This document shows, piece after piece, positions 54,291-64,000 of a stretch of 64,000 nucleotides of DNA. Under the pieces are notes generated by a model. That model was not told the origin of the DNA, did no database searches, and saw only the letters and a program-made list of their open reading frames with translations. The stretch is from Adiantum capillus-veneris (taxonomy: Eukaryota; Streptophyta; Polypodiopsida; Polypodiales; Pteridaceae), in contig CM043959.1 in assembly GCA_014529385.2 (NCBI GenBank), forward strand, positions 13,486,809 through 13,550,808, written 5' to 3'. Both the position numbers and the translations under genes were made by a program. Within the stretch, counting starts at the first letter, position 1. Every line of letters starts with the position of its first letter.

Positions 54291-55057
54291 ACAAAAGATA
54301 GGCTCAAGACATAGTTTCTTGAAGTCAAGGGTGTCAACGACATTATCATAGAGAATCAGGCTTTCAAAAAGATCAATTGATCAGCTGATTCAAGATCGCT
54401 TAAAGAACCTCAGTGAGGACAAGTCAAAGCGTCCACAAGGTGATGAAGATGAAGCTCGCAGTTCAAGGTTCGAGAGCAAAAGAAGCCAAGATTCTGAAGA
54501 TGGTAAGTCAACCCAAGAAGAGGTGGCAAAGGTAACATCAAATCTTAGCCCGGAAGGCATGCAAGAAAAGTCAACGAATGAAGCTAAAATTCTACAAGAG
54601 AATTCCTCTACTGTAGACTCTACAAGGATGATTGAAGAAATCAAAGAGCAAAAGAAGCTAAAAAGAAGATGTGGCTGAAGTTTTAGAACCCACTGAAGAA
54701 AGGGAAATGACCAACTCCAAAATTGACTACCAAGGACAAGCAATGCAGGATATGAATGAATATTTTCGAGAAGAGACTCTATAAAAACCCATGGAACAAT
54801 GGGAACCAAAGGCCACGGCGACTGTTGCATCAGAAGAAGAGAGTCAACCTCAACATCCTGCTACACAAGCTTCAAAAGATTTCCAAGAAGAAAAGTAACC
54901 ATTGAATGACCTGCAAGTGCTAAAAGAAGTAAATAGTGATAGAGAGCTTCTGAAATCAAGAATCAAGGTGTCACAGTCAGAAACTAGCAATGAAGACCAA
55001 CAAGTAGCACAATCTATAGACCTTCCCCAAAGCTATAGATAAGAAGATAGTAAGCAC
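54291..55057 (+). pseudogene. TE-B charged linker
   Basis: Gln/Glu/Lys/Ser-rich sequence with many stops (SKRPQGDEDEARSSRFESKR, STNEAKILQENSST). Predicted mostly helical or disordered by composition. No motif recognised. Confidence 0.45.
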
Positions 55058-55861
55058 TTGGGACATGCTACAACCAGTCAAATGACAAAGAAGTTCAACA
55101 TACAAGAGGATGACAAATCTTCCAAGGCACAAAAGTCCAAGACAAGTACCAAAAGCAAAGAGGACATCAGTTACTTGGCAGCCAACAAGAAGATTAAATT
55201 CTCGTTGGATGTACATGAGAAACTGAAATTCAATTTTACAGCAGAGATAGATTGCATTGCCACGACTAATGTCATGTCTTATGGGATTTGGTTACTTCTA
55301 GATAAGCTAGAACTGTATGAAATTCAGGTATAGGTATCCCTATCAAATGGAGTTAAGGTCACAAGTTTGGGGATTGCAGAAGCTACCCTTGAACTACGGT
55401 CAAAGATAGTTAAAGACAAATTCCTAGTAGTGGATTCTTCCAAAATGATTACACATTTGATTTTGTCCAAACTATGGGCAAAAACACTTGAAGAAGAATT
55501 TGAATCTTCAATGATGGTCATCATGACTAGCTCTCAAGAAAGCCAGCCTATTACCGCTCCAAGATTATCAGCTGTCGACAAAGGCAAAGCCAAAATGAGC
55601 CCACAAATGTCCTACCAACAGAAGCAGTCCCTTAAATCAGAGTCTTTAATCCAACCCAGAAAAGTTCAAGACAAAGCTTCTATATTAACTGACCACATGC
55701 TTCCACATGAAAGGCAGACTCTAAAGAAAATCTTTCAACCGAAATACCCTACACTGCGAGATCACCGCCGCCAAAGCTTTTCAAAGGTCTACATTAAAGA
55801 TGAAGAAATAAAGGTCAAGGACCCAATATGGGTAAATGATCCTAGCCAAGACGAAAGGTAA
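55058..55861 (+). pseudogene. TE-B protease-like domain and following stretch
   Basis: The frame at 55,058-55,333 ends at a TAG (about 55,331) and resumes at 55,367. The protease-like part is KIKFSLDVHEKLKFNFTAEI, then IDCIATTNVMS in place of the ID(T/S)GAT motif, then VSLSNGVKVTSLGIAEATLEL and DKFLVVDSS. NG.K...LGI and FLV align with TE-1 12,900-13,010, so it corresponds to the TE-1 domain after integrase, not to the normal protease. The active-site Gly is lost. A Lys/Gln-rich tail (HERQTLKKIFQPKYPTLRDH) follows to 55,861. Confidence 0.5.
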
Positions 55862-56876
55862 ACACATGGGATGGATAGCCTCCCACTATAGCTTAGCAGA
55901 GCAAGGCTATTATGAGGGTCAAAAGAAACTTTGGTTACCAAAACCACAGACCTAGGCTTATGCGGTGGATAAAGGTTTCAAAAAGCGTCCCCAAAAGCAA
56001 CAAAGCTCATATTTATATCGCCAAAGGAGACCAACCAACAAGGCTTGCCAAAGGTACACAGGAAATTTCAAATCCAGCTGGCCTTCATACCAACATAGGA
56101 CTTCATCGGTAAATAATCCCAAAAATGGCACTCTTGTACATCTCAATATGACATCAAAAACATCATGGGAAGTGCCATCTACAATTCTTCAAGCACAAGG
56201 TTACTATCAAGGAAATCTAAGAATCTGGTCAACAACGACTCTGACTTTAAGCTACTAACACTTATCCAATGTATATCCAGTCAATAATAGTAGCCATTTG
56301 GCCATAAGTACTTTAACTCAACAAAACTCGGTTACATCAAAACATAAGTACATATAGCTTTACATTTAACTGTGACTAAAGGCATTTTTTTCCCACTGGG
56401 TTTTTCCCTTTAGTCCTATCCAGGTATCCAAGACCTTCATTTTGTAATATACGCCACATTTTATTTTTACTATTTTATTTTTATATAAACACAAAAAAGC
56501 AGACCAACGACATTCCCAAACAACTACATGCTCATCAAATAGAAAATCAAAGGGGAGCGGCCCAAAAAAAATTCAAAAAGGCTTCAAGGTTACAGGTACA
56601 CATGCAGGATGACACCCAAAGAACAAACAATACAGAGCTTCCAAGATAAAGACTTGCTGCAACAACAAACCTCACTCAACTTATTCACTATACAACAACC
56701 AATCGGAGGGGGAGAGCTATGGCTTCAACTACACTACATGTACAAGAAAAAGGTACCTCTACAACATACAAAGCATCTAGTAGAAGCAACTGCAACAAAA
56801 AAAGCTTCAACCAACACCAAAACATGAAGCACTCGTCAAGGCCACTGCAAACATAGGGTCTTGTCGGGGACGACAA
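55862..56876 (+). other. TE-B 3' region
   Basis: Short frames at 55,912-56,258 and 56,609-56,827 without recognised motifs, then the T-rich TTTTTCCCACTGGGTTTTTC phrase at about 56,386-56,405, a motif widespread near the 3' end of plant LTR elements. No RT, RNase H or integrase motif in any frame. Confidence 0.55.
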
Positions 56877-56894
56877 GAATTCGGAGGGGGAGAG
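56877..56894 (+). other. TE-B polypurine tract
   Basis: GAATTCGGAGGGGGAGAG directly before the 3' LTR TG at 56,895. Confidence 0.82.
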
Positions 56895-57939
56895 TGTTGA
56901 CAGGCCAACCTTTCAACAACGCTTCCACAAAGATTCCATGAATATTCCTCAAATATTCTCTAAAGATTCCATATAAAGATGCTGGATGAAGATGAAGATG
57001 GATGCTGTAATGTGAAGATACAAGCTCATGGACATCATCGAATATCCCGTTATCATTTTGAGCCATTACGGCCACTTTTGTAATGTTTACAGGAACTTCA
57101 TATTTTAAGTCGCAATTGTATTTTGGCCGCAGATGCTTGTTGGATGAGCAAAGCCAGCTCACGGTGTTGTAATTAAGCTCTATAGAAGCCTAGGGACAAA
57201 TCAGGTCATTTTGGCCGGACATTAGGTTTTCTAAGGCTTAGTATATAAACCAAAACCTAAAGCGTTGTAAAGAGACTTCTAATAATCTTGTCTTCTGTGT
57301 CGAATGGGAGACTGTGAGAGAGTGAGAGAGTGTGTGTGTGTGCTACAAGAGCTACGGTGGTCAGAATCGCAAACGGAGAGTAGCAGCGTGTTGCCCACGA
57401 GGAGAGCTACTAAGCATCAACACGCGTTCGTCTGTGTTTTGGCAGATCCACCCGCGAGCTACTTTTGGATTTTTGGTGAGTAAACGTTGTTCGTTTTTGC
57501 ATTTCAGCATATCCACGTGATCAAAGGAAGTAGAGCTACGCATTAGGCATCTTAGTTTTTGGAAACATCGACCTACAAAAACCTATCAGACATCCTACGT
57601 GATTCTGCACCGGGTGTTTTTGGGTAGGGTTTTGGGTCATGGACCTTAGGGAGAGTGGCCTATTGGTGTTGATAGGATATCCCTCAAGTTTCGTAACGTT
57701 TCAAGAACGTCTAATGGGCTTTTGGCTTGCGGTAGCATCATAGGAGACTCTCACATTTACAGAACCGATGGCATGTAGATTTGATATCTCTGTAGGAAGT
57801 AGTCATTAGTCGGTCGAGTAGAGGTTGACACCCTTTGCTTACTTCCACGCGCCTGCGGGTCGAGCTCCGTCCTCAGTTGACATTATATGTTAGGTGAGTT
57901 CTCGCTATGCTGACGTTTGGCGCGGCGTATCCGCCAACA
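56895..57939 (+). repeat. TE-B 3' LTR (full length)
   Basis: 1045 bp, TGTTGAC...CCAACA, with TATATAAA at 57,242-57,249. It keeps the 160 bp lost from the 5' LTR. Confidence 0.9.
57242..57249 (+). promoter_or_regulatory. TATA box in TE-B 3' LTR
   Basis: TATATAAA upstream of ACCAAAACCTAAAGCG; the 5' LTR has a mutated form at the same place. Confidence 0.55.
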
Positions 57940-57944
57940 CGAGG

Positions 57945-59505
57945 GTAGTTTGTCCCCTAGGAATGAGTTAGGGAAAGAAATTTTAGTTCAGGGACATAAT
58001 GGGAAACCAAAAGCCCATCTAGTTAAGGCTAGTAGACTAAGTAAAGGTCTATGTAGTAAGGGACAAAAAATCTTCATGGTCAAACTAAACAAAGCCAAAG
58101 ATTTAGAGGCCAACCAACTTTCGAAGTGGCTTAAGAAATTTCCGGATGTGTTTCCAGAAGACCTCTCAAATTTACCTCCCCCAAGGGACATAGATCATGA
58201 GATAGAAACGTTTCCAGGTAGTGAACCTGTTTCCAAAAGACCTTACAAGATGTCTCTACCCAAAGCCATAAAACTCAAAGAACAACTTCGACAACTAATC
58301 GAGCAAGGGTTCATCCGACAAAGTATTTCTCCCAAGGGAGCACTTGTTTTGATTCTCAAAAAAAGAAGGATGGATCCTTACGCCTCTACATAAATTACCA
58401 AGGCCTTAATCAGGTATTCGTAAAGAACAAGTACCCTATTCCTCACATAGACAAACTTTTGGACAAATTGCACGGGGCCGAAATGTTCACAAAAGTTGAT
58501 CTCAGGTCAGGATATCATCAAATCCGGAGCAAAGAAGCAGACATATACAAGACTGCATTCAACACTTGATATGGGCACTGTGAGTTCATAGTCATGCCGT
58601 TTAGCCTTACAAATGCACCAACAACTTTTAATATCGACTCATGCAGGATATAATTTGAGAATACCTGGATGATTTTGTTCTAGTATTCTTCGATGATATA
58701 TTGGTATATTCTAAAGATGCTAAGGAGCATGACGAACATGTATGCAAGGTCTGACGCCAAGATGAGGAAATGTGTCTTTTGCACTCCTGATATTAGCTAT
58801 TCTGGATTTATCATATCTTCTAAGGGGATCTTAGTGGATTTTGCAAAGGTTAAGGACATAATAGAATGGACACAACTCAAAATTATCAGTGAAATTAGAG
58901 GGTTTCTAGGTATTACAGGATGGTGTAGAATATTAGTCAAAGATTATGCACTCATTGCTGCACCCTTGATTCAGCTACTCAAGAAATCCTCCAAGCTTAC
59001 ATGGGAGAGAGAACAAGAAGATTGTTTCCAACAACTAAAACAATACCTAACCTCTGCTCCCATACTCAAGCTACCCAATTTTATTCAAGATTTTGAGGCG
59101 GTAACAGATGCAACTGGACTTGCTGTAGGAGGAGTCTTAACACAAGAAGGCCTATCAGTTGCCTACACTTCTAGAAAATTAAGGCTTCATGAATTGAACT
59201 ATCCAACTCATGATCTAGAATTATTAGCTATTATTCATGCCCTCAAGTTATGGAGACACTATTTATTGGGATGCCAATTTCAATTGATTCACTGATCACC
59301 AGCGTCTAAAATGGATTTTTTCCCAACCAACTCTTAACATGAGACAAAGACACTGCATAAAACTTCTTCAAGAATACAATTTCCAAATAAAATATAGGCC
59401 TCACAAATAAAATGTGGTTGCCGATTCCCTTAGCAAAACATCCTTCCTTGGAGCCATCTCTATGGTCAACAATCCAATATTGGATAAGGTGAGGGAATGC
59501 TTCAA
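57945..59505 (+). pseudogene. pol: TE-E reverse transcriptase and RNase H
   Basis: The frame continues from the protease broken by [50 protein letters not shown] stretch near 58,390, [12 protein letters not shown] (first Asp), MPFSLTNAPTTFN, and LVFFDDILVYS near 58,678-58,710. Then the hinge (SEIRGFLGITGWCRIL) and RNase H: FEAVTDATGLAVGGVLTQ, SRKLRLHELNYPTHDLELLAI, and LWRHYLLG. Stops near 58,391, 58,570 and 59,295 and several frame changes show old decay. It ends at the TE-D junction at about 59,505. Confidence 0.85.
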
Positions 59506-62240
59506 ATTCTTATGGCCTCCAAATTTTTGGCACCAACAAGTAATATCAAATATTTAATACCAAAATCCACAAGAGGTGCCATGGAGTTTGGAGCTAAGGC
59601 CATTCTTGTGTAGATTTTTCCCTTTCCCCTCTCTTACCCTATGTCTTGGGCTATGGAGCTTCTCTGTTTCATCCTCTTGTGTGTAGAGAGTTTGTCCCCT
59701 TGTTTTTTTTTGTGTATTATTATGTGTAGATATGTCAACATCTCCATCCCTTCTCTCTATGTCCACATCAACCCTTCTAGATCTCTCTTTTCCCTTCTCC
59801 ACATGGCAAGATCAATGGTTGTATTTAATGGCCAAGTGTGGAAGCCTACCCTTGACCCCAACAGTGGTATCAAAGCTTCTGGTCTAAAGAAAATCGGCAA
59901 TCAAAATCCAGTTTGAAGGATGGATTTTCAAATTTGCAGAATCAAGTTTGGGAATCAAGGCTGATCAGCAATTAATTGAAAAAATGGCCCATCAATTCCG
60001 CTTAACGATCATTAAGATTCAACAAGAGAAGAAAAGAATTATCTCTTTAAGAATTTGTTTGAGTCAATCGATGATTCCGGTTCGACATAAAAAAGCTTGA
60101 AAAGTAATTATTTTGTCTTAAGTGTAGAAGAAATGGAAGATCAAGGCTCCGATTGAGAGATTGGAAGCTACAAGGATTACCCATGACATCTCAATCCATG
60201 TTGCAAGCTCCAATCTAAGATAGCTGACTATATTGAAATATAGTTTTCAAACCGTTGAAGTAGTACTCGGTTATCTTTCTGAAACCCTGTGTGACCAACC
60301 CTTACACACACATAGGGCTTGACTTAGACCAGCACAAAATCAGGCCATGTAACCATCAACGTGGTCTCCCAGATCTCTTGAACTAGTTTTCCTTCATACT
60401 TGCGGGCCAAGGAAGAGGTGCTTGGTTGCCATCAATCTCTGAGCACTTGGCACTGTTGCTACTGCTCGTTAACTGAGTTCTTTTCAAAACTCTTTCTGAC
60501 CCTTTTTTCACACAAAAGGCGAGGCCGCTATTGAACTGCAAAGTTGGCCACCCAAATTTTAACAAAGACCTATTCACCCCCTCTCCTTTACTTGATTAAG
60601 CCCTCTCTATCATGGTCGACCCTTGTCGGTTGCGTACCCCCCAAAACTTTGACTAACCACTTGAATTACATCGTATATGCTATGAGACACCATCACTTTT
60701 TACTATAAAAAATTGTACGCATGTTTTCTTGATTTTACTAGCTATCCAACTAAACCTATCAGGACTATTTATTCTATGTTACTAGGTAAAAGTATCTTGA
60801 CACCCAGGTGATGATCCAACTCTAGAATTTTGACTCTTCTTCTACTAGAAAATCACTCATTGTGTAAAGAATTCGCAAATTTGTACTTTTTCTCTCTCTT
60901 TTTGCAGATGACACAAAACACAACTAGTACCACTTCTTAGCAAACTGTCATTGCCAACAGCTTCAAATTGACTACATGGGACACTGTACAAGATGAAGCC
61001 TATCCAAACTTTCAAATCAATAAACTTTTAACTTTCAATTGTTTGAACTGCTATTGGAGAAAAAGTCAAAAGCCATGTTATATAGTTGCTACTAGACTTG
61101 TATCATTAATTAATTTACTGTTATTATGCTAACTCGATTTGAGAATAGAGACAAAAACCTGTGTTCCCTATGCAATACACCATTATTTATACCTAAGTAT
61201 TTCCCTAAGAAGTGCAATTCAACAAGAAAATATGATACTGCATATTTTTCGATTCTCTACATTGTAACATCGGGCTACTAGTCCCATGAGGTACTAAGCT
61301 TTTGAGTGAAGTATTTCTTTTTTGATATTCTCATTTGTGGACACTCTTTGTGTCCCTTCTCTGTAGAGTTTGAATACATGATATGTTAGACAGGAGGAAT
61401 GTTAATATTTTCTCAATTCTCCATGCCCTCAGCTCATGCTTGGAGAGTCACTATATGTTGGGTTATGGTGTAATGCCCAAGCATATTTAAACATGATATC
61501 TAACCTTGTAATGTACTTAATAGCTAATTACCTTCACACTGCACAATGTTTGAGATCCTTTATCAATAAGCCACTATGGCTGCTTTGTAAAAAGGATAGT
61601 GAGAACTCACCTTAAGAGGGTCATGCAATAATTGATATGCTCCACTTACAACAAAAGTGAAACTAAGTGTAAAAGAGGGGCCTCCAATTTTTAGGCACCA
61701 ACAAAATATATCAAATATTAAATACCAAACTCCACAAGAGGTACAGTGGAGTTTTTGGCTAAGGCCATTCTTGTGTAGATGCTTTCAATTTTTCTTTTTC
61801 CCTCTCTTACCCTATGTCTTGGGTTACGGATCTCCTTTATGTCATCCTCTTGTGTGTAAGAGTTTGTCCCCTTCTTTTCTCTGTGTACTAGTATGTGTAG
61901 ATATGTCAACATCTCCATCCTTCTCTCTATAGCAACATCAACCGTTCTATCTCTCTCTTTTCCCTTCTCCACATGGTGGAAGCCCACCCTTGACCCCAAC
62001 AATGATATCAGAGCTTCTTGTTTGAAGAAAATTAGCAATCAAAAACAAATTTTAAGGATGGATTTTTAAATTTGCAGAATCGAGTTTGCAAATCAAGGCT
62101 AGTCAACAGTTAATTGAAAAACAGCCCATTAATTCCACTTAACAACCATCAAGATTCAACAAGGGAAGAAAAGAATCAGCTCTTGAAGAATTTGTTTGAG
62201 TCAATCAGTGATTCCCGTTCTACATCAAAGGCTTCGATTG
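59506..62240 (+). mobile_element. TE-D segment in TE-E, plus orientation (7)
   Basis: Starts GCCTCCAAATTTTTGGCACCAACAAG, LTR, PBS-like TGGTATCAAAGC at 59,865-59,876, full leader, then a second LTR with PBS-like TGATATCAGAGC at 62,003-62,014. It interrupts TE-E between RNase H and integrase. Confidence 0.62.
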
Positions 62241-63640
62241 AGAGATTGGAGACCAAGTATAGATCATAGTGAAGAACCATGCACACTTGTAAATCAAGAA
62301 GAGCAACTCATTCGTGACCAAATATTTGATCATGAAAGCACCACTGCATGCACTAGCATAGTTCATAATCGTTATCTTTTGATTTTAAAGTTCCACCCTA
62401 GAGAAGATGCTAAATGGATGCCTTTTTTCCCAAAACTCTCAAAATCTTCTTCCCACCTTTTGTCACTGATGGTCCAAGTAATTCTCTACTGAGCAACTAA
62501 GGATAGATGCTAACCCTAGAGTAAGAGGTGTTACGAGACTCTCCACCCTCTTGTTGTGTATGGTCAACTACAATTAGGATAGCTGGAGCGTAATGGATAA
62601 TTATTGTGTTGTCTTTCTATTTTGTTCTAATGGTGAGTTGATGACTTGTAGATTAGAATTCTAGGATTTGACGAGAAGGTTTTGGCAACAAATAAATTCC
62701 TTGGCCATTTTATATTTGCACAGTGTTTGAGATCTTTTATCAATAAGTCACTATGACTGCTTTGTAAATAGGATAGTGAGAACGCACCTTAAGAGAGTCA
62801 TGCAATAAGTGATATGCTCCACTCGTATAAAGTGGAACTAAGTGTAAAAGAGGGATCTCCAATTTTATGGCACCAACCAGTAATATCAAATATTACCAAA
62901 CTCCACAAGAAGTGCCGTGGAGTTTGGGGCTACAATCTTTAATCCATTCTTGTGCAGATGCTCTCAATTTTTCCCTTTTCCCTCTCTTACTCTTTGTCTT
63001 GGGTTATGGAGCTTCTCTGTGTCATCCTCTTGTGTGTAAGAGTTTGTCCTCTTGTTTTCTCTGTGTACTATTATGTGTAGATATGTCAACATCTCCATCC
63101 CTTCTCTCTATGTCAACATCAACCCTTCTAGATCTCTCTTTTTTCCCTTCTCCACAAGGTCAATGGTTGTATTTCATAGCCAAGCGTAGAAGCCCACCTT
63201 TGACTCCAGAAATGGTATTTGAGCTTCTGGTTTGAGGAAAATCGGAATCAAAAACAAATTTTAAGGATTGATTCTCAAATTTACAAAATTGAGTTTGCAA
63301 ATCAAGGCTAATTGGCAATTAATTGGAAAACTGCCCATCAATTTTGCTTAACAACCATCAAGATTTGACAGGGAAAGAAAAGAATCAGATCTTGAAGAAT
63401 TTGTTTGAGTCAATTGGTGATTTCGGTTAGACATCAGAAAAGGGAGCTTGGAAAGTAACAATTTTGGCTTAAGTGTAGAAGAGATGGAGATCAAGGCTTC
63501 AATTCAGAGATTGGAAGCTATAAGGATTACCTATAAGGCCCCTATTGAACTGCAGAGTTGGCCGCCCAAATTGTAACAAAGACCTATTCTCACCCCCTCT
63601 CCTTTAGTTGATTAATCCCTCTCTATCATGGTCAACTTAA
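62241..63640 (+). mobile_element. TE-D segment in TE-E, plus orientation (8)
   Basis: At about 62,245 the leader jumps directly to the chromodomain-like remnant (HSEEPCTLVNQEEQ, DQIFDHESTTA), an internal deletion, then a third LTR with PBS-like TGGTATTTGAGC at 63,213-63,224 and part of the leader. It ends at CATGGTC, after which TE-E integrase begins. Confidence 0.6.
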
Positions 63641-64000
63641 GGACCGGATCTTTGTTTAAGATATCTTTAGACTACGTGTGCTTCCAAAGAGAATTATCAG
63701 TGACACGGATGTAAAGTTCACTTCCAAGTTTTGGAAGTCTCTATTTGAAGCTTTAGGAACACAACTATTCTTTAGCTCGGCATATCATCCTCAGACAAAC
63801 GGATAGACAGAACGGTTCACCAAGTAATTGAAGACATCCTTTGAGCTTATTGCAATAGAGAACCCTGCAAGTGGATTCAATTTCTTCTTCCCTTGGTAGA
63901 ATTTTCCTATGACTCCTCTTTCCATAAAAGCATTGGGATGTCACCTTTCAATGCTCTATATGGGCATGAATGCATATCACCATTGATTTTTTTTGACCCC
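63641..64000 (+). pseudogene. TE-E integrase core (runs off window)
   Basis: [20 protein letters not shown] holds the second catalytic Asp, and [13 protein letters not shown] holds the Glu with a TAG just before it (CAG to TAG). A later stretch matches the core end (SPFNALYGHE-type, in another frame). The zinc-binding head and first Asp are missing, presumably lost with the TE-D rearrangement. Continues past 64,000. Confidence 0.78.

Larger units (their letters stand above)
46895..57939 (+). mobile_element. TE-B, complete non-autonomous Tat-like element
   Basis: LTRs 46,895-47,780 and 56,895-57,939 (TGTTGAC...CCAACA) are flanked by a perfect duplication CGAGG (46,890-46,894 and 57,940-57,944). 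Inside are PBS, a 4.4-kb leader, a Gag-side ORF with zinc knuckle, a coiled-coil-like region, a degenerate protease-like domain, and PPT. There is no RT, RNase H or integrase. LTR end, PBS, leader, Tyr-rich modules and 3' protease-like domain relate it to TE-1. It would need enzymes from an autonomous relative to move (inference). Confidence 0.88.

Noticed and set aside
55862..56876. Possible envelope-like or extra pol ORF near the 3' end of TE-B
   Set aside because: No signal peptide, membrane segment or RT/integrase motif in any frame; only short frames of low complexity.
20409..63235. Recurring ORFs with CVDALNF, PLVCKSLSP and STLLSLSF phrases on both strands
   Set aside because: They lie in the TE-D LTR just before the PBS and drift in frame and stop positions between copies; non-coding LTR sequence.
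1..64000. Host genes, tRNA or rRNA genes
   Set aside because: None recognised; all sizeable frames are explained by retrotransposon coding, LTR sequence or repeats.

Overview
The window is plant nuclear DNA made almost entirely of nested and rearranged LTR retrotransposons. The evidence is plant-type primer-binding sites (the tRNA-iMet type TGGTATCAGAGC and the Tat/Athila type following ...CAAACA or ...CCAACA), plant Ty1/Copia and Ty3/Gypsy polyproteins, and long AT-rich non-coding LTRs. I recognise no host gene, tRNA or rRNA. The species cannot be told from this sequence; the density of decayed nested elements fits a plant with a large genome.

Six element families are named here for reference. 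TE-1 (1 to about 17,380, +) is a Tat/Ogre-like Gypsy element: a 5' LTR cut by the window start and ending at 2950, PBS at 2951, long leader, an upstream Tyr-rich ORF, gag, protease, RT/RNase H, integrase, then a second retropepsin-like ORF and a broken 3' LTR. Its LTRs carry a large ORF (699-2519, repeated at 16006-17380) and, with the untranslated regions, many copies of a short palindrome with core CGATCGCGATCG. TE-C (-) is a Gypsy element present as a main body (29,743-34,684) and a second 5' fragment (17,381-20,423). TE-D is a pol-less family of LTR/PBS/leader segments with a chromodomain-like remnant, repeated in both orientations at 20.4-28.9 kb and 34.7-36.0 kb and again at 59.5-63.6 kb. 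An AT-rich array of about 152 bp units fills 36.0-37.3 kb.

TE-E (about 37.7 kb to beyond 64 kb, +) is an old Gypsy element split into gag (39.7-40.9 kb), protease (46.4-46.9 kb), RT/RNase H (57.9-59.5 kb) and integrase (63.6-64.0 kb). Three elements interrupt it: copia TE-F (40,866-46,439), TE-B (46,895-57,939, perfect 5-bp target duplication CGAGG), and TE-D segments (59.5-63.6 kb).

TE-B belongs to the same lineage as TE-1 (related LTR end, PBS, leader, Tyr-rich ORF and 3' protease-like domain), but it has no RT, RNase H or integrase and is best read as an 11-kb non-autonomous relative. Its leader has about seven 285-bp tandem repeats and its own short inverted repeat (arms AGACATCCTAC / GTAGGATGTCT), a different sequence from the TE-1 palindrome but in an equivalent place. 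The least explained features of the window are the LTR-borne ORF, the family-specific iterated palindromes, the Tyr-rich modular ORF ahead of gag, and the second protease-like domain after integrase.
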